A stretch of DNA of 64,000 bases, taken from Heligmosomoides polygyrus polygyrus. Taxonomy: Eukaryota; Nematoda; Chromadorea; Rhabditida; Heligmosomidae. The position numbers and the translations under genes are program-made. The stretch lies in NCBI GenBank assembly GCA_947396885.1, contig OX377204.1, positions 37,743,686-37,807,685 of the forward strand, in the 5' to 3' direction. Below the pieces are notes generated by a model that saw nothing but the letters and a program-made list of their open reading frames with translations, searched no databases and was not told the DNA's origin. Shown here in pieces: positions 36,500 through 46,540 of this stretch (position 1 is its first letter; each line of letters starts with the position of its first letter).

Positions 36500-38290
36500 G
36501 ACTATGGGTGATTCCTGTCAGTTCTACATTGGCGAGACCTGGAGAAAGCTTTGGCGCTGCAGAAATCTTTTTGAAAACTCTTTTGCTCCAAATATGGTGA
36601 ACAAGGTTCTGACTCTTGTCTCAAGAACGAAATCAGTTCAGGATAGAGATGCAGGGCCAAGGAAAGTGATTAGAAATGCGATGCCTCCATGTGAAGGCAG
36701 GGACCCGGACATCTTGTCCACGGCGCGCCCCTCGCCCCGCCCCTTTCTGAGGGCGGTGTATCCAACGACTCTCCGCCGTCGAATTTCAGTGAAGGAGTCC
36801 ATTCAAGCCTACAGAAGACTGAAGCTGCTAGAAACCACTGGAAAAGGTTCAAGCATAAAGCGCTGTAAAGGAGATCTCTGCGACCAGAAGGCAATAATGT
36901 CAGCCCTTACGAATGAGGATGGAACAGCGCAAACGTCTCGGAAAGCGGTGGAGGACATTGTCAAGAATTCTATCCAGATCTGTTTCGTTCTTCCGGCACT
37001 GTCCCGAAATGCTTGATGCCACCAGCTGAGGAAGTACCTCCCATTCTGGAATCAGAAGTTGCTCATGCCATCAGAAGCGCGAAGCCAGGCACTGCTCCCG
37101 GACCGGACGGCATTTCTCCTGATCTCCTTTGTGCGGGTGTCAGTGCCCTCTGCTCACTTCTTGTCAATCACTTCAACCAATACCTTCGACTTGGTAGAAA
37201 TCCGGTCTCTTGGAAGGAGTCGAAAACAGTTCTCATCTTCAAAGAAGGTCAGCAGGAGAATATCAACAATTATCGACTCATCAGTCTTCTTTCGCTTGTG
37301 TACAAGATATTCACCAAGATACTGCTTAACCGAATGGAGCGTTGCTTGGATGAATATCAGCCAGTGGAGCAAGCAGGGTTTCGCAAGGAGTTCTTCTGCA
37401 TGGGCCACATTCAGACTGTTTCACAACTCATCGAGAGGAGCCGCGAATACCACATCCCACTTGTCCTTATCTTCGTGGATTATCGGAAAGCGTTCGACTC
37501 TGTAAAGTCGAACGCTTTCCGATAATCCACGAAGACAAGGAGTGCCATTCTAGACGAGCTTGTGCATGCTGGTGTGCTATCGCCCTACATCCGACTTCTC
37601 GACGAATTCTTCTCGAACACATCGACTAACCGTATGGAGCGTTGCTTAGATGAGTATCAGCCAGTGTACCATCCAACTGTTCGATCGAAAGCTTAAAATT
37701 CCTATCGGGAAAGGAGTACGGCAGGGAGACACGATTTCTCCTAAGCTATTCACAGCGGCACTCCACGATGCCATGAAAGACTTGAACTGGGACGATAAAG
37801 GCTACCTGTCGACGGTAAACGGATCAGCAACCTTCGCTTCGCCGACGATATTGTCCTGATCTCTACCAGAAGTCGAGGAAATGCTGAACGAGCTCAATGT
37901 GGCAGGTATGAAGATTGGATTGGACATGAATATGCCCAAAACGCAATTTATGGTCAACCAGTGGGTTGATAAGGGACTCGTGAGGTTAAATGGAGTCGCT
38001 CTACAACAGGTCGACTCCTACGTCTATCTGGGAAGAGAGCTGACCATGGATAACGACCTCGCTCCTGAAATCGCCCGCAGTAGACGCGCAGCATGGTCAG
38101 CCTTCAGTTCGATTCGCGAAGTCACCGATCAGGTCAAGGATGCCGGCCTCAGGGCCTCGACGCCTCTGTACTGCCTGCGATGTGTTACGCGACGGAAACC
38201 TGGCCCGACAACATGACAATCGCCAGAGCGATGCAAACTACGCATCGTGCACTGGAGAGATGTCTTCTAAGGACAAGCCTTCGTCAGCAA
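36500..38290 (+). pseudogene. RTE reverse transcriptase domain
   Basis: RT landmarks in order: GTAPGPDGISPDLL near 37095 (motif 0/1), WKESKTVLIFKEG near 37210, NNYRLISLLS near 37264, EQAGFRKEF near 37371, VDYRKAFDSV near 37477 (motif A, catalytic D). A disrupted stretch with a foldback and a short duplicated patch follows. Next come GKGVRQGDTISPKLF near 37706 (motif B) and the thumb (QVDSYVYLG near 38010). Motif C is damaged (FASPTILS region around 37835). Multiple shifts make this copy inactive. Confidence 0.8.
37471..37534. repeat. 28-bp foldback inside the RT gene
   Basis: The arms 37471-37498 and 37507-37534 are perfect reverse complements with an 8-nt spacer; with one mismatch the pairing extends to 37540. 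The left arm is the conserved motif A coding sequence, so the right arm is a templated inverted copy, not original sequence. Confidence 0.92.
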
Positions 38291-40140
38291 TAGCAAGAAG
38301 GCCGAAGCTCGGAGCTACAGGAGAAGTCGCAATTAGCAGACCCGCTACAGTACATGAAGACGTCCATATATCGCTGAGCCGAGCACCTGCTTCGACGAAC
38401 GGACGATAGATGGAGTCTCCGTGTCACAGAATGGCTCCCGAGAGACCATAAGAGACCACTGCGACGACCGGCAACGCGATGGGCAGACCATTCTCAAGAC
38501 CTTTCAGAGAGCGCAGTCTGCCTCACTGGATGCAAGCAGCCAGCGATCGAGCGGTCTGGAAGAGTTGTGGTCCCCGCTGTGAAGACCTCCAGCCGACAAA
38601 AGGACCATCAAAGCATCAAAGTAAGTAAGTAGCTAGGAGACTATCTCAACGGTAGGATAACGCAGCGACCCAGGTAGGGGAGCGGAGCGGCCCAAGTGTT
38701 TTACCTGGGAAGAATGCGTTTTGAAAATACAAATATCTCGACCCCAATACAGCTCTGCGCAGAGTTAGGGCCGACGAAACCTGTGCCGTTGGCGACGTTA
38801 GCGCTCTGCTTGCACGCAGAGGATGGATTCAAGTTGGCTGGAAACAGCGATCATGTGGATTACTTCCCTTCTCTTCTCACTGCGTCACCGCCGTTCGCTC
38901 GTCATCCTGTTTCCAGGCAACTTGAGCCCGCCCTTCGCGCGCAGGCAGAGGGTTAACGCCGCTAACGGCACAATTTCCGTCGTCCCTAACTCTGCGCAAA
39001 GTTGTATTGGGGTCGAGATATTTGCATTTTGTTGTTTCCCAGAGAGAGGCAATTCTGCCCATATACAACACTTAGGCCGTTCTGACCTACCTTTGAGATA
39101 GTTTTCTGGTAAGAATGATTCCAGCGACCGGAAAACGTGGTAGTCAGTGGGTGCAAGATCAGGTGAGTACGGCGGATAGGGTATCAGTTCAATCCCGAGT
39201 TTCTCCAATTTTTTCTGGGTCTTCTTTGCTGTGTGTGGTCTAGCGTTATGCATGAGACGAAGAATTTTTCCCCTTATGGGGGTTGTGATTGCGTAGGATT
39301 TCGCTCATTTTCACCACCTGAGCGCAGCACATGTTCGAGTCTACCATGGAATCGGTAGAAACCAATTCCCAGAACTGGGCCACTGATGTCTCACCAGAAG
39401 GAAAGCAACTCCTTATTGTCGTGATAAGACGTTTCGGCTGTAGTTGGAGCAACTCATCGAAGTCCACCTAGTGCATGCGACGCACCAAATTGTTGTAGAC
39501 GCAGTACTTTTCATCCATCGTGACGATCAAGTCGATCCAAGCAAATGTACTGCGACGGTTAAGGAGAGAAGAGCAGATACCAGCACGCTTCCATTTGTCC
39601 TGAGACGTCAAAACATGTGGTACGACTCAACTTCGCGAATTTGCCTGAACAGCGAAGGCATCGTGTACTGTGGACTTAGGAGTATTTGTAAGGTCTGAAA
39701 GTTTGCGTACAGAAAGATTAGGTCGAACTCCGTAGGTGGCGAGTACGAGCTGTCTGTTCTGCGTACGTGGTTGACCTGTGCGTCGGGAATCCTCGAACGA
39801 TTCGTCACCGTTGTCGAACTTACGGTACCAATTGAAGCACGTCGCCCGAGAGTGGGCTTGTTCCTTCTTGTCTCCTGTAGAAAGCGATGGGCCTCGTTCT
39901 GGGATTAGCCGGAGCGGTACTGTAGGAAAGCTGGTCGGTAGAGCAATTTCTAGTCGTCTATTGCGAAGACATCACGCACTGCGAACAGGAGACGATAGGT
40001 CCCACATGCTGCTGACAGTTAAATACGCAGGTCATGAAACACAGCTCTCCTGTCCCGCCCACTCACAACTTCAGCTGGCAAAGATACCTTGTTTTGAACC
40101 TTAACATCCAATCAGCCTGAAAACTTTCCGGACGACCTAG

Positions 40141-43100
40141 TCGACTGTGGGTTCGACTTACGCAGATAAAAAAGCGTTCGAATACTTATTAGACGGCAAA
40201 TTTCTACCGGCGCATTGCCCACCAGCTGGTTATCACATATCAATTGTTAGCTAAATACGTGCTCAAAACCATCGAGTCGTCAAGAGTTTTGAACGACTCA
40301 CTAACACCGACTTCTATTTTTTCAACTCTTTACACTGTGTCTCGCAAGCTCTCCTATTTTTGAAGGCATAAAGTTTCCACTTTTCACAAGTACTGTTTCA
40401 TCCGACGTCGCAACAACACTTTCTGGCCTGTTGATAAACCCAAATTGTGAATAGACCGTTTGGATGAAGCGTCAAAAATACGTACACAGATCCTCAAGCT
40501 TCGATTTCCACAACTGGCTAACGCTGAGTCCTCAATTCAATTGTTTGTTTACTCATCTTTAGTTTGGATTCTCTTCCATCTTTGAGATTGCTTTCCTTTT
40601 TTCCGTCCATTTGCCATGCTCCTCATGGCAACGGAACCACCGCTGTTCTGCTGGTTAACGCCTGACACCTGCGAAAACGGTTATAACAATACCGTAGGGG
40701 TCCGGGAGCCTGCGCCCGATCACGAAACTGTTAGTGCATTACCAGACTGCAACGTTCTGCTGCCGAAATTGGATACCAGTCCGTACGAGACGCTGAAAAC
40801 TTTTGAAACTGCGACTTGTGCAGCGCGGTGAGATGGAATGGAGTACTGTCAAAACGTTTAGGAGAAGCAATGCAAAAGCATATGCCATTAGCAACAAGTC
40901 GCACTTCTTTATGCCTTGCTGTTGTTGAAACTACGATCTCTATGAAGTAGTAACACACACGCTTTCCTTTAAAAGAAGTGTCTAACGCTTAATCTGCTGA
41001 AAGATAATCTCAGCGGACGTAAGACGGGCACTTCACCTCTTACTCGCTGTCATTATGTACAATAAATTCAACTTCCAATTTTTTCCTCCATGTTCTCCTA
41101 TCTTCAAGACCCGGGGATTGTTGTTTACAACACTTATTATGCCCTTGTGCCACAAGGTTGCCAGGTGGAACTTTTTATTGGCCTCTCTTTTCGGTTGTCT
41201 CGTCGTTTTCAAGGGCCCAAAAGGGGTATTTTGCCCTTTTGCCGGCTATTTGCCGCTTCATATCATTTAGGTCCTTTTCGACTTCCTCACTTATAAGGGA
41301 TTACATTCCTGTGTTTTCACTTTGTTAAGCGGCAAAGAAGTCTTCTAGATTCTATCTCAGATCTCTGGCCACTTGGTGCTTCCAAAGAACTGTCCTCTCA
41401 TCGTATGAAACCATGCAGTATCAACAATTACCTGAAAATTGAATAATACCCTGTAGGCAAACGCTAACCAATTTGGTTGTAAACAATGTTAGTCTTTGAG
41501 TGAGTTACTATGTCATTTAGAAAAAGCAGTTAGGCATAAAGCCACGAAACTACAATTCCTTTAAAAACCCTTCAGCAATTGTGTCTTTAGCATTGGACAT
41601 TTCGTGCTTGTCCCTCAGCCTTCTTCTTTTGGTCTTCTTTTTGCAAGATGCCTGCGGAGAAAGCGTGTGCTGTGATCCCATCGGGAAGGCACATCTTCGT
41701 GGAGAGTTCTTCTTCAAACGAAGACAAAAAGGTGCTCAAACTGTAACACGCTACGTTCGTTGTGTTGGGAAAAAACGCAATGTCGTTCCCTTCGACGGCG
41801 ATATGTATGGGACCATGAATCCTCGAGACTGTTTTTCTCGTTTCGCAAAGGATGAGCCGCGGTCTGCAATCCCTCTTGGCCATTCCACTCCTTCTGTCGG
41901 AACCACGAAGCATCCTCAGTGGGCCCTGTCATGCATATGAAATAACACACGGAGTTCGCCAAGCATTGAGTCTGGGCTTTTAGTTCCTTCGAGACTACGC
42001 ATTTCTTCTCAAAGTATCGCATCAAGACGTTATGGAAAACAGGAAAATCTTGACTCACCGAGCTTGCGCTAGGTTACAACTAATAAGGGAACGGAGTTGT
42101 TTTGGGTGCAAGAAGCCACTCTAGTAGATAATTTTAGTAGTACATAGTTATATCCTGTTTTACCTCTAGGCCCAATACAGGATATAATTACTAAAGTAAA
42201 GAAGCGAAAGAATACAATCACTCACGGAGGACGATCAGTAGGGCAGGGAGTGGCTGCTATGCTAGAATTACAATATGTTGTGTTTTTATACACAACAAAT
42301 AAGGTCAGGAGGGGCGGGTATTGCCTATGGGGTCTCATCCTAGAGAGGTCGAGGTCAGCGGGAGGGACCTACAGGGATGGTCGATGCCTGTAACAATATA
42401 TTCGTATGAGGTCACTGTTTCTAAAGAAAAGAAGGCAATTCATAAACCTTGGCCAGAGGCAAAAGTTAAAGCACAAAAGGAAAGGATGTGAAGTGACATG
42501 GACAGTTGGTTGAAAAATTGCTAAATGAACCGATTAATGTTTTAAAAAAAATTTACATTTAAAAACCTAAAGCCAGCCAGTTCGTCAGCCAGACCTTTTC
42601 TATAATACATATACCATCAAATTTGTAGACTCCGATAGACTTTTTCCTATAATTTCAAAAGCACTATTGTAGGAACTTCCATGTTAAAAGCCAGGGCATC
42701 CAAGCCATTGTTTACCCACGGCTAACAAAGCTGTGAGTACAGGTGGCCTCGTGGAGAAGGTAGCAAAGTTGTGTGTGGACGCTAGAGGGTTCAACTCCCG
42801 CTATCTGCACATTTTGTAATTTTCTTATATTAGCCCGGCCAAGAGTTTTTATGTTTGCTTTCAATTCCAGACCTACTTTATTATAATTGTAGTTCACTAT
42901 GTATGATGCTGCAATAAGTTTTTGTTCCTTTGAGAAGTGGCAACACAAACGTTGCTTTTGGAAAAATTTTCGGAAGTGTGCGAAATTTGTATGCGCTTAT
43001 TGTTTTTAAATGCATCCGACCGCAACGTGGATTACGTAGATTACGCGATGAGGCTGTACCCGTCTTCAACAGTCAGGGTCTGCAAGAGCATGCTCATTTA

Positions 43101-44480
43101 ACCGGCTCCTCATGGTCTTTACTTGTGCATGCCTAAATGTATGCTCTGTCCGTAATTATGGTCTGGTTTGGGCTGTCGAACAACCTTTTCCAAACGCGCC
43201 GAGAAGAAATTTTCCGAGGAACCTGCCTAAGGTCTACTGTGACGAATCAGACTACAACGCAGAAGCAGAGAACCAGATTGGGAATCGGACGCCGGCGAGG
43301 CTGCGAATCCAAAATGGGATTTCGATGACGAGAAGAGTAGAAATATAGTGTCTGGCTCATTTGCGTGAATGCTACATATTATACCTGTACAAGCCCAGCG
43401 CTCCTCTTCTCAGCGGGCTATTCTGAAGTTTGTTTCTAACAGCAGAAAGTACAATACCGGCCTTAATGTTTGGTCTTTGGTCGGAAAAGCGGAAAAAACG
43501 CTTTTCCGCCGCTTCTGTATAGCGCCCTTCAAATTGCGTGTTTTTAAAAATGAATTCCATAATTGAAATCGGAATCTAATGATCTACCCGATAAAAAGAA
43601 AAATAGCTCGAAAAATATTACAAATGCTGAATTGATGAGGTTCTATTCAGCGCGGCTGAGCCCACCTTACGTTAGAGAGAGATTATTACAACCAAAGCTC
43701 GCATTCTGAATATGCGTCATCAAATCAAGATTTTTAACATTTACTGGTCATTCGATGCTGAACTCAATTATCGGATTTACTTTTCAGAGCACGCCCAAAC
43801 CGTCCTCATTTTTCTTGCAGGCCTGCCACCTCCAGGGCGATGCCATGCATGCTCACAGCACTCGAAGGTTGTCAGTGACTGCTCTGGACGTAGTCCTCCT
43901 ACAGCTTCTCTTTCCTTTGATCGTGGCAGCTTTAATTTGCACACAGCCATAAATATTCAACAGTCTTAAGTCGTTTCAAAGTGCTGGGTTTAGCTGAAGC
44001 AATTCATTTTTAAGGTAAAGGAAGATAAACGAAGCGTAGTTCTGGAGCGAAGTGACGCCTCTGGAGCGTTGGAACAATTATGTACATCCAATGGTGAATT
44101 GGATGAGCAATGGTAGACGTTTCAGCCGATGTACTATATAATATCTGAAGCTGTAAAAACAGTTGCCTGGGCGATAGGCTATCTCTGTACTGATTGATGT
44201 CTGCAATTACGTTTGGAGCTATAAATCAGTCAAGTTGTCTTGTGTTGTTGCGTACTGCTTCCAGTGACGGCATCTTCTTCAGGTGATCAGAAGACATTCG
44301 ATTCACGGAGTTATGGAATTGTAGTTCATCGGTCTGATGGTCAAGTTTCAATATTTGTAAAGTCCATCATTCGAGAGACCTTGGTGGTGGAGTTGAGAAA
44401 AGCTTTCATTATGTCTTGGAGTGCTTTCTCCGGCTCCGACGATTAAATTCACTCCAGTGCATGTTGGGAATTTGTAGAGT
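40141..44480. other. No supported gene
   Basis: No motif-bearing frame. The frame at 41581-41940 has a hydrophobic start and eight Cys but begins at GTG and fits no family. A small inverted repeat (tatatcctgt/acaggatata) brackets 42145-42190. Nothing else is recognisable. Confidence 0.3.
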
Positions 44481-44484
44481 GTCA

Positions 44485-44645
44485 AAGGAGGCGCTAGCTG
44501 TTGTCTGCAGCGGTACGTTGTTGCTTCGGGTCCCGCCCAAGCCTTCCGACTATTCGAAATCGGTGGGTTTACAATATACTTGTCTGGAAGGGACAAAACA
44601 ATGACTAGCCTGTCGACAGGCCACCGCAAGTCATTTTATAAGCAT
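44485..44645 (+). mobile_element. tRNA-derived SINE fragment (copy B)
   Basis: Shares tcccgcccaagcc ... tcggtg ... cttgtctggaagg ... ggccaccgcaagtcatt with the copy at 57513-57725, same orientation. The tRNA-like head is mostly missing. Confidence 0.6.
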
Positions 44646-44815
44646 GTAAGGTAGGAAGGAGGAATCAGTGAGGTGAAGTCCGTTTTACCATGAGAGCATT
44701 CCCCTGTTTTGCCCTTCTCCTTGGTACCCATCTCCTTCGGAACTTCGCTGCCCCTTGCCCTTCTCTGTTTCAGGTACGAACTTGCGGAGGACGGACCTAT
44801 CAGGAACCCAGCCAG

Positions 44816-45732
44816 TCTCTTCACCGCCGTGGTTTTGCTCCTTCCATTGACTACGCCGGCATCCGTTCCCACTCCTGTGATCTCCTGCTTACGATGTCGA
44901 TATGCTTTGTGTTATGCCGTGTTATGTTCCGGCTCGTCGTTCCGTGCTTTGTGCAATACCGTAGATAAATATACGAAATGAATTGATTTTGGGTCATGAC
45001 CAGAGGCTGAGGGACTAAGGTTATTACTGATAGCAGCACGCGCGATCTCAGGATAGACTGCGACCCCCGATCTCGGGATGTTGTAGAGCTTCTTTGGGAC
45101 CGTGCAATCGGCCCAAACGGATGACCGGTTTAGACGTCGACCACCACGAGGCAGGTGAATTTAGAAGGGGCAACTAGGTTACGCGGATGGACAATTCTGC
45201 GCAGCTCCTTTCGCCTTCTGTGCCTCCTCTTCCTCCTTCCTTTACTGCCTTAGTAGTCAGTGTTTTGGAGCGCTGCTTATGGAATGCCGGAACGCATTTG
45301 TGGGAAGAAAAATCCGCTGTTAGGATGTCCTAAAGAGGAATCCACGTTACTCTTTATGGGAACGTGAAGCAAGAGACACTGGAGTGGTTATCGTTTTTGT
45401 GAAGTCGTTCCAACGACGGCGGTGCAAGATCGAGCAAAGAAACACCAAAGAAACTGGGAACTTCCTCACAAAAACTATCTAAACTCGGTTAGTTTTTAGA
45501 AATTCAGAAAAAACAAAAGCTTTTCGAAATATACAAGAGAAGTGCTTTCATGCCATATATGAAGCAGTTTTCAATAAAGAAATTTTCAAGGCCATCATGC
45601 GCGGCAAGTATTTCGGCAAAAATTGACCAAAAATCGCACCTTTCGCCGCGCAAGAAGATCTAATTTTTCAAAACTGGTGCATACATGGTAGGAAAGAGTT
45701 TTTCTTCTATTTTTCAAAAAGATACGTCTCAA
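44816..45732. repeat. 917-bp direct repeat flanking the Penelope-like element, left copy
   Basis: Same length as, and almost identical to, 53044-53960 (differences noticed: G/T at about 45006 and G/A at about 45164). It abuts the left pseudo-LTR exactly, apart from an ambiguous CAA. No gene or transposon signature was recognised inside it. Confidence 0.93.
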
Positions 45733-45740
45733 TAGAAAAG

Positions 45741-45829
45741 GACAAAACCTTAAGGTAGTTAAGCTCGTTTCGACCCTAACCTGTACGAGCAAACTCAAGG
45801 TATATAAAGCCTTCTCAGGGTCTCATCAG
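45741..45829 (-). ncRNA. Hammerhead ribozyme core
   Basis: On the minus strand CUGAUGA (45829-45823) is followed by GACCCU (45822-45817), and AGGGUC (45777-45772) is followed by GAAA (45771-45768). This is the conserved hammerhead core with a 6-bp stem II that starts with the canonical G-C pair. After GAAA, ACGAG/CUUAA can pair with UUAAG/UUUUGU as stem III, leading to GUC (45743-45741), the preferred cleavage triplet. That geometry is type I, as reported for Penelope-like elements. Stem I is not convincing in either tandem context, and the stem II loop is large (about 39 nt with its own hairpin), so activity is unproven. Confidence 0.7.
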
Positions 45830-45848
45830 CAGGCTGAGAAGGCTTTAT
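45804..45848. repeat. 15-bp hairpin in the pseudo-LTR
   Basis: Arms 45804-45818 and 45834-45848 are perfectly complementary with a 15-nt loop. The loop contains the CUGAUGA hammerhead box, so this fold and the ribozyme are mutually exclusive. The upstream pseudo-LTR has one mismatch in the left arm (A to C). Confidence 0.85.
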
Positions 45849-46540
45849 GAGGGAATAAACAAACTAACAAAATAAACTAACCTGCAATCGGTATAAAATC
45901 CACCACAGTTGATCACTAAAGAGATATAAACCCAATAGATCCAAACTAGATAGAGAAATTCTGTAAATGGAAAGAAATAAAACCATATACAAGTAGCGTC
46001 ACCCATACGTCGAACGAACGATAACGAAAAGCGAAGCCGGAAATACGCGAACTAGTGGCGTGATATGACAAGGGCAAGGAAACCTAAAGAGTGAGGGACT
46101 CGAAGAAAAGGAGTGGAATAGAGAACACAGCCGCAGTGAAGGGCTGTGTGAGAATAAGTGCGAAAGCGACGTTCGACAAAGGCCGGGAAGGTCTGGAAGA
46201 AGAACTAGAATGTTCTAAACGGGCGGGAAGAAGTCAATATCTGATGAGATAAGGAAACGGAGTACAGAACTCCCAACGTATACGCCGCCATGTTCCAACT
46301 ACCCTCAGTCGATCGATCTCGGTGTTGTGGAGAGTGGCAAAGAATTGGCGCGTAGTGGAGCGCGGTAACGCCCCGCGACGCATACGCCTCACAACCACAT
46401 GGCAATGCTAAGCCTGCACCACAACAGGCGAGAGTCTGTTATTAGCTGGCCAGCTGTAAGGCAATTCCACTGCCAGCGAGAGAGAACGTCTAGAGTGGAC
46501 AGGGGAAACCGAGAGGGAAGGAACAACCAGCGAAAAAGTG

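Larger units (their letters stand above)
34919..38632 (+). mobile_element. RTE-type LINE inserted in the TIR element
   Basis: Bounded by the 9-bp direct repeat ctaggagac (34910-34918 and 38633-38641), with the 3' end in an RTE-like short tandem tail (agtaagtaagta). It encodes an AP endonuclease and a reverse transcriptase on the plus strand in several frames. Full length is about 3.7 kb, close to a complete RTE. Confidence 0.85.
34910..39109. mobile_element. TIR element with TAA target duplication (PIF/Harbinger-like MITE), itself interrupted
   Basis: The termini are inverted: left (34910-34918 continuing at 38642) ctaggagactatctcaacgg..., right (reverse complement of 39090-39109) ccagaaaactatctcaaagg.... 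The inverted repeats extend inward for over 120 bp (38642-38770 against 38985-39109; shared block atctcgaccccaatacaactctgcgcagagttaggg, with differences). TAA occurs directly outside both ends (34907-34909 and 39110-39112); removing the element plus one TAA restores the mariner frame across the site. Without the RTE the element is about 0.48 kb and non-coding. Confidence 0.72.
34788..40100 (-). pseudogene. mariner transposase, broken
   Basis: The minus-strand fragments run in this order. Diverged N-terminal parts lie at about 39.5-40.1 kb. The catalytic region lies at 39113-39470 (LLQLQPKRLITT, then HNARPHTAKKT, then PYPPYSPDLAPTDYHVF). The C-terminus is cut off at 34788-34909 (FANGEEVKSGVNKF ... 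ending GC-stop). The second catalytic Asp, normally in HDNARPH, reads MHNARPH, while the third Asp (APTD) is present. The split falls inside the SLESFL/AGKKFANGEEV region, where a TTA target triplet was hit. Frameshifts upstream confirm an inactive copy. Confidence 0.8.
34726..40140 (-). mobile_element. mariner transposon interrupted by nested insertions
   Basis: The left end is TA|TTAGGTTGTCCGGAGAGTCTTT and the right end carries the inverse terminus (aaaactttccggacgaccta), the typical mariner inverted repeat. After removing the nested 34910-39112 insertion the element is about 1.2 kb, the normal mariner size. Transposase lies on the minus strand. The right target dinucleotide has decayed (TA to TC). 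Confidence 0.82.

Noticed and set aside
34985..38290. Active RTE retrotransposon
   Set aside because: Several frameshifts, a damaged motif C and templated insertions in the RT.
41581..41940. Secreted Cys-rich protein gene
   Set aside because: The frame starts at GTG, has no supporting splice sites or family match, and the opposite strand is equally open.
46241..46275. Second hammerhead-like motif on the plus strand (CTGATGAG ... GAAAC) in the pseudo-LTR
   Set aside because: The bases between the two boxes cannot form stem II, and no UH cleavage site follows the 5-bp hairpin after GAAA.
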